Source of the DNA: Candidatus Poribacteria bacterium
Lineage (GTDB): Bacteria; Poribacteria; WGA-4E; WGA-3G
Direction: 5' to 3'
Length of the DNA: 64,000 nucleotides
NCBI GenBank assembly: GCA_022825825.1
Contig: JAJDWA010000062.1
Location: forward strand, 1 to 64,000
The translations under genes were made by a program, and so were the position numbers. A model generated the notes under the pieces. That model worked only from the letters and a program-made list of their open reading frames with translations, searched no databases and was not told the origin of the DNA. Shown here piece after piece: positions 7,684 to 16,179 of this stretch. Positions within the stretch are counted from its first letter, which is position 1. Each line of letters starts with the position of its first letter.

Positions 7684-9507
7684 CTATCCTGCTCCAAAAA
7701 GCATTCCAAACATTTGAAAAAGCGGTTTGAAGTCACCAAGCATAAGGATAAGTTTCGCATTAATTCCATTATCTTGTGCTTTGGCAGAAAAACCAACGCT
7801 ATAGTTATCTGGAAGATTTGCAAACATGACCGAAAACATCTGTATTGATGCAGCCTCATCAGGTTCTGTTTTTGCTAACAACGGTATGAGGTTTTTAACG
7901 GCGACAATTGGGGAAACCGCCACAAAGACATTGTTGTCCATTCCTAAACTGTCTACAAGTTTCTGGTAATTCGGATTGCCCGAAAACTTATCCTCTGTCC
8001 CAGCTTGCCTATCCAACGCCATAATAATCGATTCTGCACTGGTCCCCGTTGTCCAAAAGAGTTGTCCTTCTGAAAACGCGTAATGCCAGTGCCATTCTAA
8101 GGGTACCAACTCAGGATATTCAGGCGACTTCTCCGCAGAAACCTCTCTGAAATTGGGAAAGACGTAACTTTTTATCTCAACACCGTTGTGCATAATAGGT
8201 TCACCTGCATAAACTTGGTCGTGGAGTTTTTTCAATAACGCCTCATCCATATAGTTTTTTGCGTTTTGTTCATCTTTAAGTTCATAGACAAACAGACAAT
8301 CAGGCATGGTAGAGCTCTCAAAATTTACAGAGACACGCCACTGGTCTGCTAATGATTCATAAAAGCCTTTTACTTCTTGGAAAAGAGGGTGTAGATGTTT
8401 CTGTTGTCCTGGTGTCTCTTTTTCAAATGTATCAAACCAGTAAGTGCTGATCTCAACCAATAGGTCTGGGACACCTTGAAAACCGGCGTTTAGTATGTTA
8501 CGATTTGGAAGTTCGCCAAGGCCCGCTAAATCAGTAGAAGCTGTTTTGATCCCATTTAAGAATTCACTGTTTTCTTTGAATTTCAAGAATGGCTTGAGTT
8601 GGATATCCATATCCTGCACCTGTAAGGAAGCACTTACGAACTGTAACTGTTCGATTAATTTTTCCCAACTACCAAACATTTGTGTAAAAAGCAACGATGT
8701 TCCCTTGGAAAACGGATCATTATCGTTGTCAAGATTTTCTGTCATTGCCGCCAATCCCTCTTCAAGTGAACCCAAGTTTGCAGTTATTGCTACAATGTCA
8801 AAGAAAACTCCTAACTGATCAGTGCCTTTTACAAAAAAATCGGTTAGGAACATGCCACAATCTGGATTATTTGTGATCGTTGGCAGGGTTCTGTTATGGG
8901 TATCAATCACATTTTTACAAACCTCTACATGTTGTGAAAAGACGAGAATGTTTTCCAATATAATAAAATTGTTCCCACCTTCAGTGGAACTCCAGAAAGT
9001 TATACCTTTATATTCTGCAAGGGTACTTCCGTCTGCTTCTGCATTGATTACCTGTTTTATTGCTTCGGGGTCCGTTAGATGTACAGCCGCTGAAACTTGC
9101 ATTGGCGCAAAGCTGGTGAAAAACACCGCAAAATCTTTGTCCAAATCAAGTCCGATCTCTTCCAGGTCGGCTAAACTTTGAAACCCGGCTCCGAAGGCAT
9201 TCGCCAAAACCTTTGCGAGCAACTCCATTTCGTCTGCTTGCGGCATCATATCTGATGTCATGACGTTAATCCTGTGATTTAATTCACTTAAACTGGGACA
9301 ATAAATTAGTCCTAAGGATGTTTGCGGAATTAAATGGAGCACACTATCCTTGGGCATCACGAGCGGTGTTGCATCGGATTGCTGGACAGATGCGTCTATG
9401 GGTGCCCGCTCAGATTGTGCTGCAACATCTACGATTAAACAAATGGATAATATTATATTTAGGCAAACTAATGCCATGAAGGGTCTGGAAAACCATTTTT
9501 CTTTCAT
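7684..9507 (-). CDS. Secreted protein, DUF3352-like
   Basis: 607-residue protein with a signal peptide (hydrophobic residues 9-29, likely cleavage after VAA). The body resembles DUF3352-type proteins of planctomycete/poribacterial genomes: long alternating segments such as DSVLHLIPQTSLG, KDFAVFFTSF and GLDLDKDF, with a repeated two-domain layout. No catalytic motif is recognisable. AAGGAG lies about 11 bases before the ATG. Last gene of the probable minus-strand series headed by the sigma-propeller gene, though the 174-base gap before it may hold its own promoter. The family call is from memory of sequence style and moderately sure. Confidence 0.6.
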   Translation of the reverse strand: MKEKWFSRPFMALVCLNIILSICLIVDVAAQSERAPIDASVQQSDATPLVMPKDSVLHLIPQTSLGLIYCPSLSELNHRINVMTSDMMPQADEMELLAKVLANAFGAGFQSLADLEEIGLDLDKDFAVFFTSFAPMQVSAAVHLTDPEAIKQVINAEADGSTLAEYKGITFWSSTEGGNNFIILENILVFSQHVEVCKNVIDTHNRTLPTITNNPDCGMFLTDFFVKGTDQLGVFFDIVAITANLGSLEEGLAAMTENLDNDNDPFSKGTSLLFTQMFGSWEKLIEQLQFVSASLQVQDMDIQLKPFLKFKENSEFLNGIKTASTDLAGLGELPNRNILNAGFQGVPDLLVEISTYWFDTFEKETPGQQKHLHPLFQEVKGFYESLADQWRVSVNFESSTMPDCLFVYELKDEQNAKNYMDEALLKKLHDQVYAGEPIMHNGVEIKSYVFPNFREVSAEKSPEYPELVPLEWHWHYAFSEGQLFWTTGTSAESIIMALDRQAGTEDKFSGNPNYQKLVDSLGMDNNVFVAVSPIVAVKNLIPLLAKTEPDEAASIQMFSVMFANLPDNYSVGFSAKAQDNGINAKLILMLGDFKPLFQMFGMLFGAG

Positions 9508-9681
9508 TTTTTTAATTTCTCCTTATAAGTGAATAGCATGAGTATTCACTCTGGATTTTGGTGTTGATTGTGGATGAATTTATATTTCGTATTTAATAAA
9601 GCTAGCAGAGACATTGACGATTGCGAGGCTGCTAACGCTATAAAGGAATAGTTGTTTTCATAGAAGCACCTCTCCATTTTC

Positions 9682-10413
9682 TCAAAACTTCGGTTCAAAT
9701 CCATGAGCACGAAGCTCCTCTAAATGCCTTTTCGCGCCCGCTTCTGAAGCATATTCCTGCATCTTCTGTTTTAAACCTTCAAGGACCATATCTATTGCTT
9801 CCTCTGAATTTCCTTTTGATAGCATATTTGCCCTTGCTGATTCAAAAAAATTAGGTGGTATTTCTTCAAGCACTTTACCACTCCGTATATTATCAAAATA
9901 AGCTTGCTGCTCTTCAGCCGAAAGAGAGTTGAGTTCATTCGCTTTTTCATATAAACGCTTTTTTCTATTCTCGTTGAGTACTTTTAGACGTGCTTCCACA
10001 TCTGCGAGTCTTTTGCGTACGGTTTCACTAAACTCCTCCATCTCTTTTAGCTCTTTTGCCCATTCCTCTTCGCTATGCGAGTGTGTTTCTGCAGCATGTT
10101 GGTTTATTTCTTCCTGTGTAGGAGAAGCGGCTGCAGTTTCTGCTCCTTCACGCACAGACTGATTTATAGATTTTAGGTCTTTATGTGTTTCCGCGGTGCC
10201 ATCCTCTTGAATATTTTTCTCTATATGAAATTTTTCTATAGCCGCTGTGTCTACCTCGTCATCCGCTGTTATTTGGGATTTGGTGTTGTACAGCGTGATA
10301 GGATCCCCTATAAGTTTAGGCCGGACAATGGTGAAATACCATGTTGTCCACCCTATTATGAGAATAAGAAACAGAAATCCTAAACTGAGAAATAAGCGTT
10401 TCCATGTAAACAT
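9682..10413 (-). CDS. Membrane-anchored coiled-coil protein, unknown
   Basis: About 243 residues. One N-terminal transmembrane segment (about residues 9-27) is followed by a low-complexity acidic stretch rich in E, H, S and A (about 70-120). A likely coiled coil from EEEWAKELKEMEEF to RKKRLYEKANEL follows, then a helical C-terminus. Two ATGs are adjacent; the second (10413) has GAGG six bases upstream and is preferred over 10416. No family recognised. Lies between other anchored proteins of the same strand, suggesting an envelope role. Confidence 0.6.
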   Translation of the reverse strand: MFTWKRLFLSLGFLFLILIIGWTTWYFTIVRPKLIGDPITLYNTKSQITADDEVDTAAIEKFHIEKNIQEDGTAETHKDLKSINQSVREGAETAAASPTQEEINQHAAETHSHSEEEWAKELKEMEEFSETVRKRLADVEARLKVLNENRKKRLYEKANELNSLSAEEQQAYFDNIRSGKVLEEIPPNFFESARANMLSKGNSEEAIDMVLEGLKQKMQEYASEAGAKRHLEELRAHGFEPKF

Positions 10414-10510
10414 CATGCACCTCTTTGGTTTTAAGGCAATACTATACGGTGAAAAATCAATGCGTCCCTCATGTTCAATTATAACCTAAGTTGCCACATA
10501 GTAGCACAAT

Positions 10511-10633
10511 CTGTCCGAAGATCAATTTATTAATTCGGTCCTTTCATAGAGATGTCCGGTGCGATTACAAATCGCACCTACCGGGCCTAGAAAAAGATAG
10601 AAGGACCGAAATATTTACTTAAACTTCGGACAG
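10511..10633. mobile_element. Nested-palindrome element with CTGTCCGAAG ends
   Basis: A 123-bp unit with perfect 10-bp terminal inverted repeats CTGTCCGAAG (10511-10520) and CTTCGGACAG (10624-10633). Inside is a second inverted pair, TTCGGTCCTTTC / GAAGGACCGAA, and a central GGTGCGATT / AATCGCACC hairpin (10559-10578). It begins 15 bases past the stop of the gene at 10649 and could act as its transcription terminator. It is non-coding and has MITE-like architecture. Confidence 0.7.
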
Positions 10634-10648
10634 TTTGCGGGACGGAAT

Positions 10649-11836
10649 CTATGGTTTTGTTTTAGGCGGCACCGGTGGTGTAGGTGTTTTCGTTTCCTGT
10701 TCAGAGAGCCACTCATTTATTTTAGAAGGTGTCTTAAACTCTCTCAATAGCCAATTCGCTGCTTCCTTATCATTTTCAAGCAGATGTAGCATTCCTGCCT
10801 CGGTGCCGTGGCGCGATAAAGTTTCACGAATAGTCGCTATCCGTGCAGGGGGTAGCGATGGAGATGCACCTTTCCCAGGTAACGCCTTTGCGTCTCTGTT
10901 TTTGTTCAAAAGGGTAGATAAAACATCAACAAGTTCACTCTTTGATGCTGTGCCTTGGGGCGTTTGTGTCGGTGTTTTAGATTCTCGTGTACCTGCTTTG
11001 GTAAAAGAGTTTGTAAAATTGGACATATCTTCAGGAACAGTATACTCAATCCCTTCCATCTGCCCTGCTGCGATGACTGCCCCTTTTAGCCACTCTAACT
11101 GTTGACCAATCTTGCCTTGAAACTGTCCCATCGTCCATGCAGAAAATTCTTCGTCTGTTGCGAGTTTCATCACGGCAGCCATCATTACTGTTTCAAAGTC
11201 ACCGGGTGTTGAAGCGACAAGTTTATGAATTCGTTGTGCCATTTGCGGTTCATAATCTGCAGGTTCACCTTCAGGAAATTGCCTTCGGAACACTTTCATT
11301 GCGGTTTCAGAGAAATCCATCTCTACCCCGAATGCGGGACCGAGTATATCATAGAGTTCCTGCATATCCATATCCGGCATTTTGTCACCTGCCTCTAAAC
11401 CATCGAATCCATCGAACCAATTTTCTGCTGCTTGCTCAGCCTCCTCTATCTTAGCCAATTGTTCTGGACTCATAAGTGATTTGAATTTGTTCATGAATTT
11501 CTGTATGTCTTCGGGATTTTTACCCCTGGAATCTTTTAAACTTTCATATTCTTTAGAATCCAAGAGTTCTTTGAGCTTAGCAATATCTATAACCCCATTA
11601 CTATCAACATCTATAACCCCATTACTATCAACTTTCGCTGTGTTCACTTGAGGTGTTGTTTCAGCATCGATTACCGCATCTTTGCTCTCAGGCACCTTAT
11701 CCGGTTTGACAATTTCTTGAACCGATTCTGTTTTGACTGCCGGTTCGGTTTGCGGTCCTGATGACAGTAAAAACGCTATTCCAACGATCAAGATAAAGCA
11801 TATACCCATAACAATGGGAAACAAACGATTTTTCAT
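10649..11836 (-). CDS. Membrane-anchored protein, unknown function
   Basis: 395 residues. Residues about 5-26 are hydrophobic (signal anchor or uncleaved signal), then a P/V/K/E-rich linker. At about residues 69-83 the sequence VDSNGVID occurs twice in tandem, from an exact 24-bp duplication (11585-11632), and looks like a degenerate EF-hand or dockerin-type loop. The rest is helical (for example MSPEQLAKIEEAEQAAENW), and the C-terminus is threonine/proline rich (TPTPPVPPKT). No family recognised. It starts 28 bases after the sigma-propeller gene on the same strand and is probably co-transcribed, so it may be a regulator or target of that system. Confidence 0.6.
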   Translation of the reverse strand: MKNRLFPIVMGICFILIVGIAFLLSSGPQTEPAVKTESVQEIVKPDKVPESKDAVIDAETTPQVNTAKVDSNGVIDVDSNGVIDIAKLKELLDSKEYESLKDSRGKNPEDIQKFMNKFKSLMSPEQLAKIEEAEQAAENWFDGFDGLEAGDKMPDMDMQELYDILGPAFGVEMDFSETAMKVFRRQFPEGEPADYEPQMAQRIHKLVASTPGDFETVMMAAVMKLATDEEFSAWTMGQFQGKIGQQLEWLKGAVIAAGQMEGIEYTVPEDMSNFTNSFTKAGTRESKTPTQTPQGTASKSELVDVLSTLLNKNRDAKALPGKGASPSLPPARIATIRETLSRHGTEAGMLHLLENDKEAANWLLREFKTPSKINEWLSEQETKTPTPPVPPKTKP

Positions 11837-11864
11837 GAGAAATCTCCTATTCAGTGATATAAAA

Positions 11865-14774
11865 TTATCTATTTACTTCAAGTGGAATGTGAAATATTCC
11901 ACGGTTCTCGGTCATAATGTAAAACTTATCGTTATGAATGACAAGTTTTTGAACTTGGTCTGGAACTTCTGGAGAGATCTTCGCCCACTCGCGATGATCA
12001 TCTAATTCGTAAATTCCGGCATCGCCGACACCGTAAACGGTGTTGCTATCAACTGCCAAACTGGCAATGACAATATTTGAACCTGAACTATCAGTTAACA
12101 CGCGCCAATGTTTCCCAGATTCTGAAATTAGGACACCATTGTCAGTGGCAATATAGACCGTTGACCCAACAAAGACGATCTCGTCGAAACGTTCAAATTC
12201 AAGAGGAAGATTTGACGTAATGTCTTTCCAATTTTCCCCTTCGTCATGAGACTGAAATAGGGCACCATCGCGTCTGCCGACGTAGACCATTTTGCCAGAT
12301 GCAGCAAGACTCGCTGTAGAATTACAATTTTCACCTATATCAAATCCAGTATCTATCCACTTCGGGAATCCATGTTTCCATTTGAAAATTCTGCGGGTAT
12401 ATTCGACATAAAATGTTTCATTACTAACTGCAATGCCCCCAACTTTTCCAATGTCAAGCATTGCCCGCATATTTCGTATTTGTTCTTCCAATCCGTCAAG
12501 TTTTTCACCATAATTAGTGCCATTAGTTTTTCCACTTTCTTTTATATCTTTTTTACTAAAGTTATCGGGCGAGGTGTCTCCACTTATAGCAGGCACCCGT
12601 TGTACAGGAACAAGTAGATTACCATTTGAAGATAAACTGCAAATGCGCATCCTTTCTTTTGCATCACGGGCAATCGCATAAAAAGTATTGTTAGCAACCG
12701 TCATTCTCGGATATAAGAGATACTCCGCATTTCCAGATTCGTCAAAAACGGTTGTCCATGTATCACCGCCATCGGAAGATTGCACAATCTCTTTCCCAGA
12801 ATAAGCGTAGAGCCGATCTCCAAACGAGACTAAGAAATCAAGTTTACTACCCACAATCCCTTTCATGAAAGGGTGCCACGATTCACCTGCATCAATTGTA
12901 CGTTGAAGTTTGTAAAGTCCTTCTTTGTAAAAAGTGTTTTCATCCTGTGCCACAATGGGAGAATCTGACATTGTAAACTTATTTAAACTCACTCCAAGGT
13001 GATCCCACGTTTGGCCGCCATCTCTTGAACGGTAAGTATAAGTTCCCAATGCTAAAATAGTTTTGCCGGAAACCAGGACTTTGAAGCCTGTCGGTACTCT
13101 CTCAATGACAGGTCTATTTTGAGGTGTTATTTTGCTCCATGAATATCCTAAGTCGTCTGAGCGAAAAATCTCCCAACTATTAGAATTTTCATTTCGCATC
13201 ATCTCCCGGACAAACTTTGTCTTCAACTCGGATGATGTCAATTGAGAATCGTTTGGAGTCATTCCAACATAGACCGTGTTTCCAGAGATTGCTAACGAAT
13301 CAATTGTTCTAAACTTACCTACTGGCAACTGTTTCCAAATACCTGAATTGAGTCGGTAAAGTCCTCGGTTTGTTCCAACAAATACCGTGTTTCCGATAGC
13401 AGCCGCTGCGGTTATTTCTCTATCTTTCAAACCGTTGTTAAAAAGTTCCCACTGTTTACCGGCATCAGTAGACCTAAAAATTTCATCGTCCATTACAAGA
13501 TAAGATGCTTCGTCAGTTATCAGCAACTCAATAGCTGTTCCCCTCGGACGTGAACCAACAGAATTCCAATTTACACCGTCATTGGTTGAAGCAAAGATTT
13601 CACGATTAGAAACGATATAGAGGGTGTCCTCATGTTCTGCCATCGGCATTTTGGAGTAAGCTTGAGTCGGAAGGGTGTTGTTGATTTGCCCCCACTCAGT
13701 TGCATCTTCTGTCATTTGGTAAATACCCGTTGGTGACACGGTTAGGAGTTTCCCTTTAGATGTAAGAAAAATTTCGTGTACATTGCCACTTTGTGGACCA
13801 ATTGCCTGTGTCCACTGGTGTGTCGGAATAGGCACCTTGGCAGAATCTTCTTGGGTGTCAGCTGCTAAAGTATCCTCTGATACCTGTTGACCGGATCCAC
13901 TGTTTTGGCTGGCAAGAACAGCACTTCCTATCTGACGTCGTGTTTCTGGTTTTGATTGGACATCAAGGATAATAGAAGTGTCCACGATTTCAATAGCGGT
14001 TTCCGATTGTGCCTCTAAACTGTAGGGTTTCTGAAAACGGGTAAGGAGTTGATTGCTTGCACCCAATAGTAGAATAACCAGAACAACAGCTGAACCTAAA
14101 GCTGCCCATGGTACCAGAGGTTTCCCACTCGAAGCAGGTGACGGTTTAATGTCTGCGATCTGCTCCATGATGTTTTCGGTTAAGTTAGCGGGCAATTGGA
14201 TGCTGCCCAATGTTTCGCGAATCATCGGTTCTTCCTTCTCCAGACGTTTGCGTGCGCGTCGGAGTCGACTCCTAATCGTATTCACGGATACGCCCATAAA
14301 TTTACTTATCGCTTCGGATGTCATTTCACCGAGATAGTGAAGCGTTACCACTGTGCGTTCACTCTCCGGTAATTTTTCAAGAAGGTTTTTAACAAGTTCA
14401 CGGCGGCGTTCTGCTGCAGCCTTCTCCCGTTCTTCGGCCACATAACGTTCATAAGCTGTTTTCTCCAAAGTCTTCGTTTTGGTGGCTTCTAATGATTGCA
14501 TAGTTGGTTTTTTCCTTCTGTGCCAGTCCGAGCAAAGGTTACTGGCGATTACATAAAGCCATCCGGCAAATTGATTCGGATTCTTTAACGTCGCAAGTTT
14601 CTTGTACGCTTTAAGGAAAGCATCTTGGGTAATTTCTTCGGCTACCTGAAAATCACCTACTTTACGCCAAGCAAGCGCGTGAACACTCTTTTGGTATTTT
14701 TGAACTAAATCACTGAAAGCTGCATCGTCACCAGACAAGATACTGCGAATCAGTTCAACATCGCTTTTTTCCAT
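11865..14774 (-). CDS. ECF sigma factor fused to membrane-tethered propeller
   Basis: 969 residues. Residues about 5-85 are sigma-70 region 2 (from IRSILSGDDAAF to WLYVIASNL). About 130-190 are region 4 with a helix-turn-helix (EKLPESERTVV, then SVNTIRSRLRRARKRL). A single transmembrane segment follows at about 226-247 (WAALGSAVVLVILLLG). The remaining ~700 residues form an extracytoplasmic beta-propeller with at least seven Asp-boxes (S/T-x-D-x-G-x-x-W), for example STDAGKQW, SDDLGYSW, SRDGGQTW and SSDGGDTW. The likely role is a sigma factor controlled directly by an outside ligand or by proteolysis. Start at ATG 14774, six bases after GGAGG; the frame continues to a TTG at 14789 without support. 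Domain calls are strong; the mechanism is inference. Confidence 0.88.
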   Translation of the reverse strand: MEKSDVELIRSILSGDDAAFSDLVQKYQKSVHALAWRKVGDFQVAEEITQDAFLKAYKKLATLKNPNQFAGWLYVIASNLCSDWHRRKKPTMQSLEATKTKTLEKTAYERYVAEEREKAAAERRRELVKNLLEKLPESERTVVTLHYLGEMTSEAISKFMGVSVNTIRSRLRRARKRLEKEEPMIRETLGSIQLPANLTENIMEQIADIKPSPASSGKPLVPWAALGSAVVLVILLLGASNQLLTRFQKPYSLEAQSETAIEIVDTSIILDVQSKPETRRQIGSAVLASQNSGSGQQVSEDTLAADTQEDSAKVPIPTHQWTQAIGPQSGNVHEIFLTSKGKLLTVSPTGIYQMTEDATEWGQINNTLPTQAYSKMPMAEHEDTLYIVSNREIFASTNDGVNWNSVGSRPRGTAIELLITDEASYLVMDDEIFRSTDAGKQWELFNNGLKDREITAAAAIGNTVFVGTNRGLYRLNSGIWKQLPVGKFRTIDSLAISGNTVYVGMTPNDSQLTSSELKTKFVREMMRNENSNSWEIFRSDDLGYSWSKITPQNRPVIERVPTGFKVLVSGKTILALGTYTYRSRDGGQTWDHLGVSLNKFTMSDSPIVAQDENTFYKEGLYKLQRTIDAGESWHPFMKGIVGSKLDFLVSFGDRLYAYSGKEIVQSSDGGDTWTTVFDESGNAEYLLYPRMTVANNTFYAIARDAKERMRICSLSSNGNLLVPVQRVPAISGDTSPDNFSKKDIKESGKTNGTNYGEKLDGLEEQIRNMRAMLDIGKVGGIAVSNETFYVEYTRRIFKWKHGFPKWIDTGFDIGENCNSTASLAASGKMVYVGRRDGALFQSHDEGENWKDITSNLPLEFERFDEIVFVGSTVYIATDNGVLISESGKHWRVLTDSSGSNIVIASLAVDSNTVYGVGDAGIYELDDHREWAKISPEVPDQVQKLVIHNDKFYIMTENRGIFHIPLEVNR

Positions 14775-15117
14775 CGGAGTCCTCCACAAAAGATTAGTTT
14801 ACGATTATTAGTGACGTAATTCTGATATGAAAAAGGTGCATAATTTCAAAAAAAATGTAAAAATTCTGAAATTTAATTCAATTTTTTCCAAATACCTTCT
14901 AATATTTTATTTCAGTTTATACCTTTCGTAAAACCATTATACACCCAATCCACAACTTTAGCTTGAAATTATTCATCTGCGCATGCAATAATTACACAAG
15001 TGCTAACACCAAATTCCAGAACACATGAACGGTCGGTCAATCTATAGATATTACGTGATATCGGGGTAATAGATATAAAGTTCCCAGTGCTTTGAACAAA
15101 AAATAAGGATGTGTGGT
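14775..15117. other. Divergent intergenic region, AT-rich
   Basis: Separates the minus-strand sigma-propeller gene from the plus-strand vWA gene. I see a plausible plus-strand promoter at 14963-14992 and no gene. The minus-strand promoter of the sigma gene is not obvious; it may use an ECF-type promoter. Confidence 0.5.
14963..14992 (+). promoter_or_regulatory. Putative promoter of the vWA gene
   Basis: TTGAAA at 14963-14968, 18-bp spacer, AATAAT at 14987-14992 preceded by TGC. It would give a leader of roughly 115 bases. Confidence 0.4.
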
Positions 15118-16170
15118 ATGAAACCCAAAATTACAAAAACCATTTATTTTGCCCTCGTCCTCTCTATTGTTCTGCATATTGCTCTGGTTTCTATCATGAG
15201 AGTGCTGCACCAAACTGACCCAAGTTTGGAAAAAGACATAACATATCTCCAAGTATCACAGATCCCCTCACAACGTTCTATACGTACATTAAAACGAAAA
15301 CAGTACGTCCCGCCAAAGTTCACGCCTGTAAAACAGCAGCAGATTGAGACAGAGATGTCCCCTCCCATAGCTGCCTTACCTGCCACAGCACCAATTGTAC
15401 ATCAAAATCCGGTAACCCCTGTACGCGGTCTTACGGTTCCCACATCCCGTACATTAGGAATTCACAAATCCGATATTAATTCTGCAGTTCCAACTGTTAA
15501 TGAAGGCATTAGAAACCAACCAGGGACAAGCAAATTTGATGTGCAGAACATATTTCGCGGGACAAAACATCAATCTTTTAAACCTCTTGTTGATAGCACG
15601 TTTTCAACTGTCAGCGATCTCCCTCTGCCGACAGCAATGTTAATACGAATCGGGCAACACATCGTAGCGAATCGAACCACTGATATGGTGGATGTCGTTT
15701 TTATCATTGATGCAAGTGGTAGTATGAAAGATAATATTAACGCTATTCGAAATCATCTACACCGCATGACTAAACTACTTGATAGTGCTGAACTTGATTT
15801 TACTCTCGGAATCGTTATCTTTCGAGAAAACTTATTAGATTGGAATTTTGAAGTTATTCCGCAAACCCGTTCCGTTTCTCAAATTAAAAGAACCCTTTCA
15901 CAAGTAAAGTGTCGTGGCGGTGAAAAAGCCATAGACGCTCTGATCCGTGCTGCTGATGAAGTCGCCTTCAGGCAAAATGCCGATGTACATTTTATCTTAA
16001 TTACCGATGAATATGTCAGCGGTAACTATTCTGCCAAAGATGTCTTGACTAAAATGAGTCACGCAAAAATCAAAGTGGATGTCATAGGACGCGATGAACC
16101 GTTCCAAAAATTCATTGCACGCAGCACCGGCGGGTTATGGTTTCCGATTGCAAGTTTAGGTGCACATTAA
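15118..16170 (+). CDS. Membrane-anchored von Willebrand factor A protein
   Basis: Product of 350 residues. An N-terminal helix (about 7-27, FALVLSIVLHIALVSI) resembles the TonB-type anchor. A proline/glutamine-rich linker follows (about 40-125), then a vWA domain (about 190-350) with the MIDAS motif DASGS at about residues 200-204 and a conserved downstream threonine/aspartate region (FILITDEY). vWA domains bind metal and protein ligands; the layout suggests a periplasmic ligand-binding module. The start at ATG 15118 is preferred because AAGGA at 15105-15109 lies eight bases upstream; ATG 15109 overlaps it. A paralogue is at 45102. The next gene begins nine bases after its stop. Confidence 0.82.
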   Translation: MKPKITKTIYFALVLSIVLHIALVSIMRVLHQTDPSLEKDITYLQVSQIPSQRSIRTLKRKQYVPPKFTPVKQQQIETEMSPPIAALPATAPIVHQNPVTPVRGLTVPTSRTLGIHKSDINSAVPTVNEGIRNQPGTSKFDVQNIFRGTKHQSFKPLVDSTFSTVSDLPLPTAMLIRIGQHIVANRTTDMVDVVFIIDASGSMKDNINAIRNHLHRMTKLLDSAELDFTLGIVIFRENLLDWNFEVIPQTRSVSQIKRTLSQVKCRGGEKAIDALIRAADEVAFRQNADVHFILITDEYVSGNYSAKDVLTKMSHAKIKVDVIGRDEPFQKFIARSTGGLWFPIASLGAH

Positions 16171-16179
16171 CAACAATCC

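Noticed and set aside
10635-11105. 156-codon plus-strand frame opposite the anchored protein
   Set aside because: Antisense shadow of a coding gene with clear anchor and helical structure; no homology-like features.
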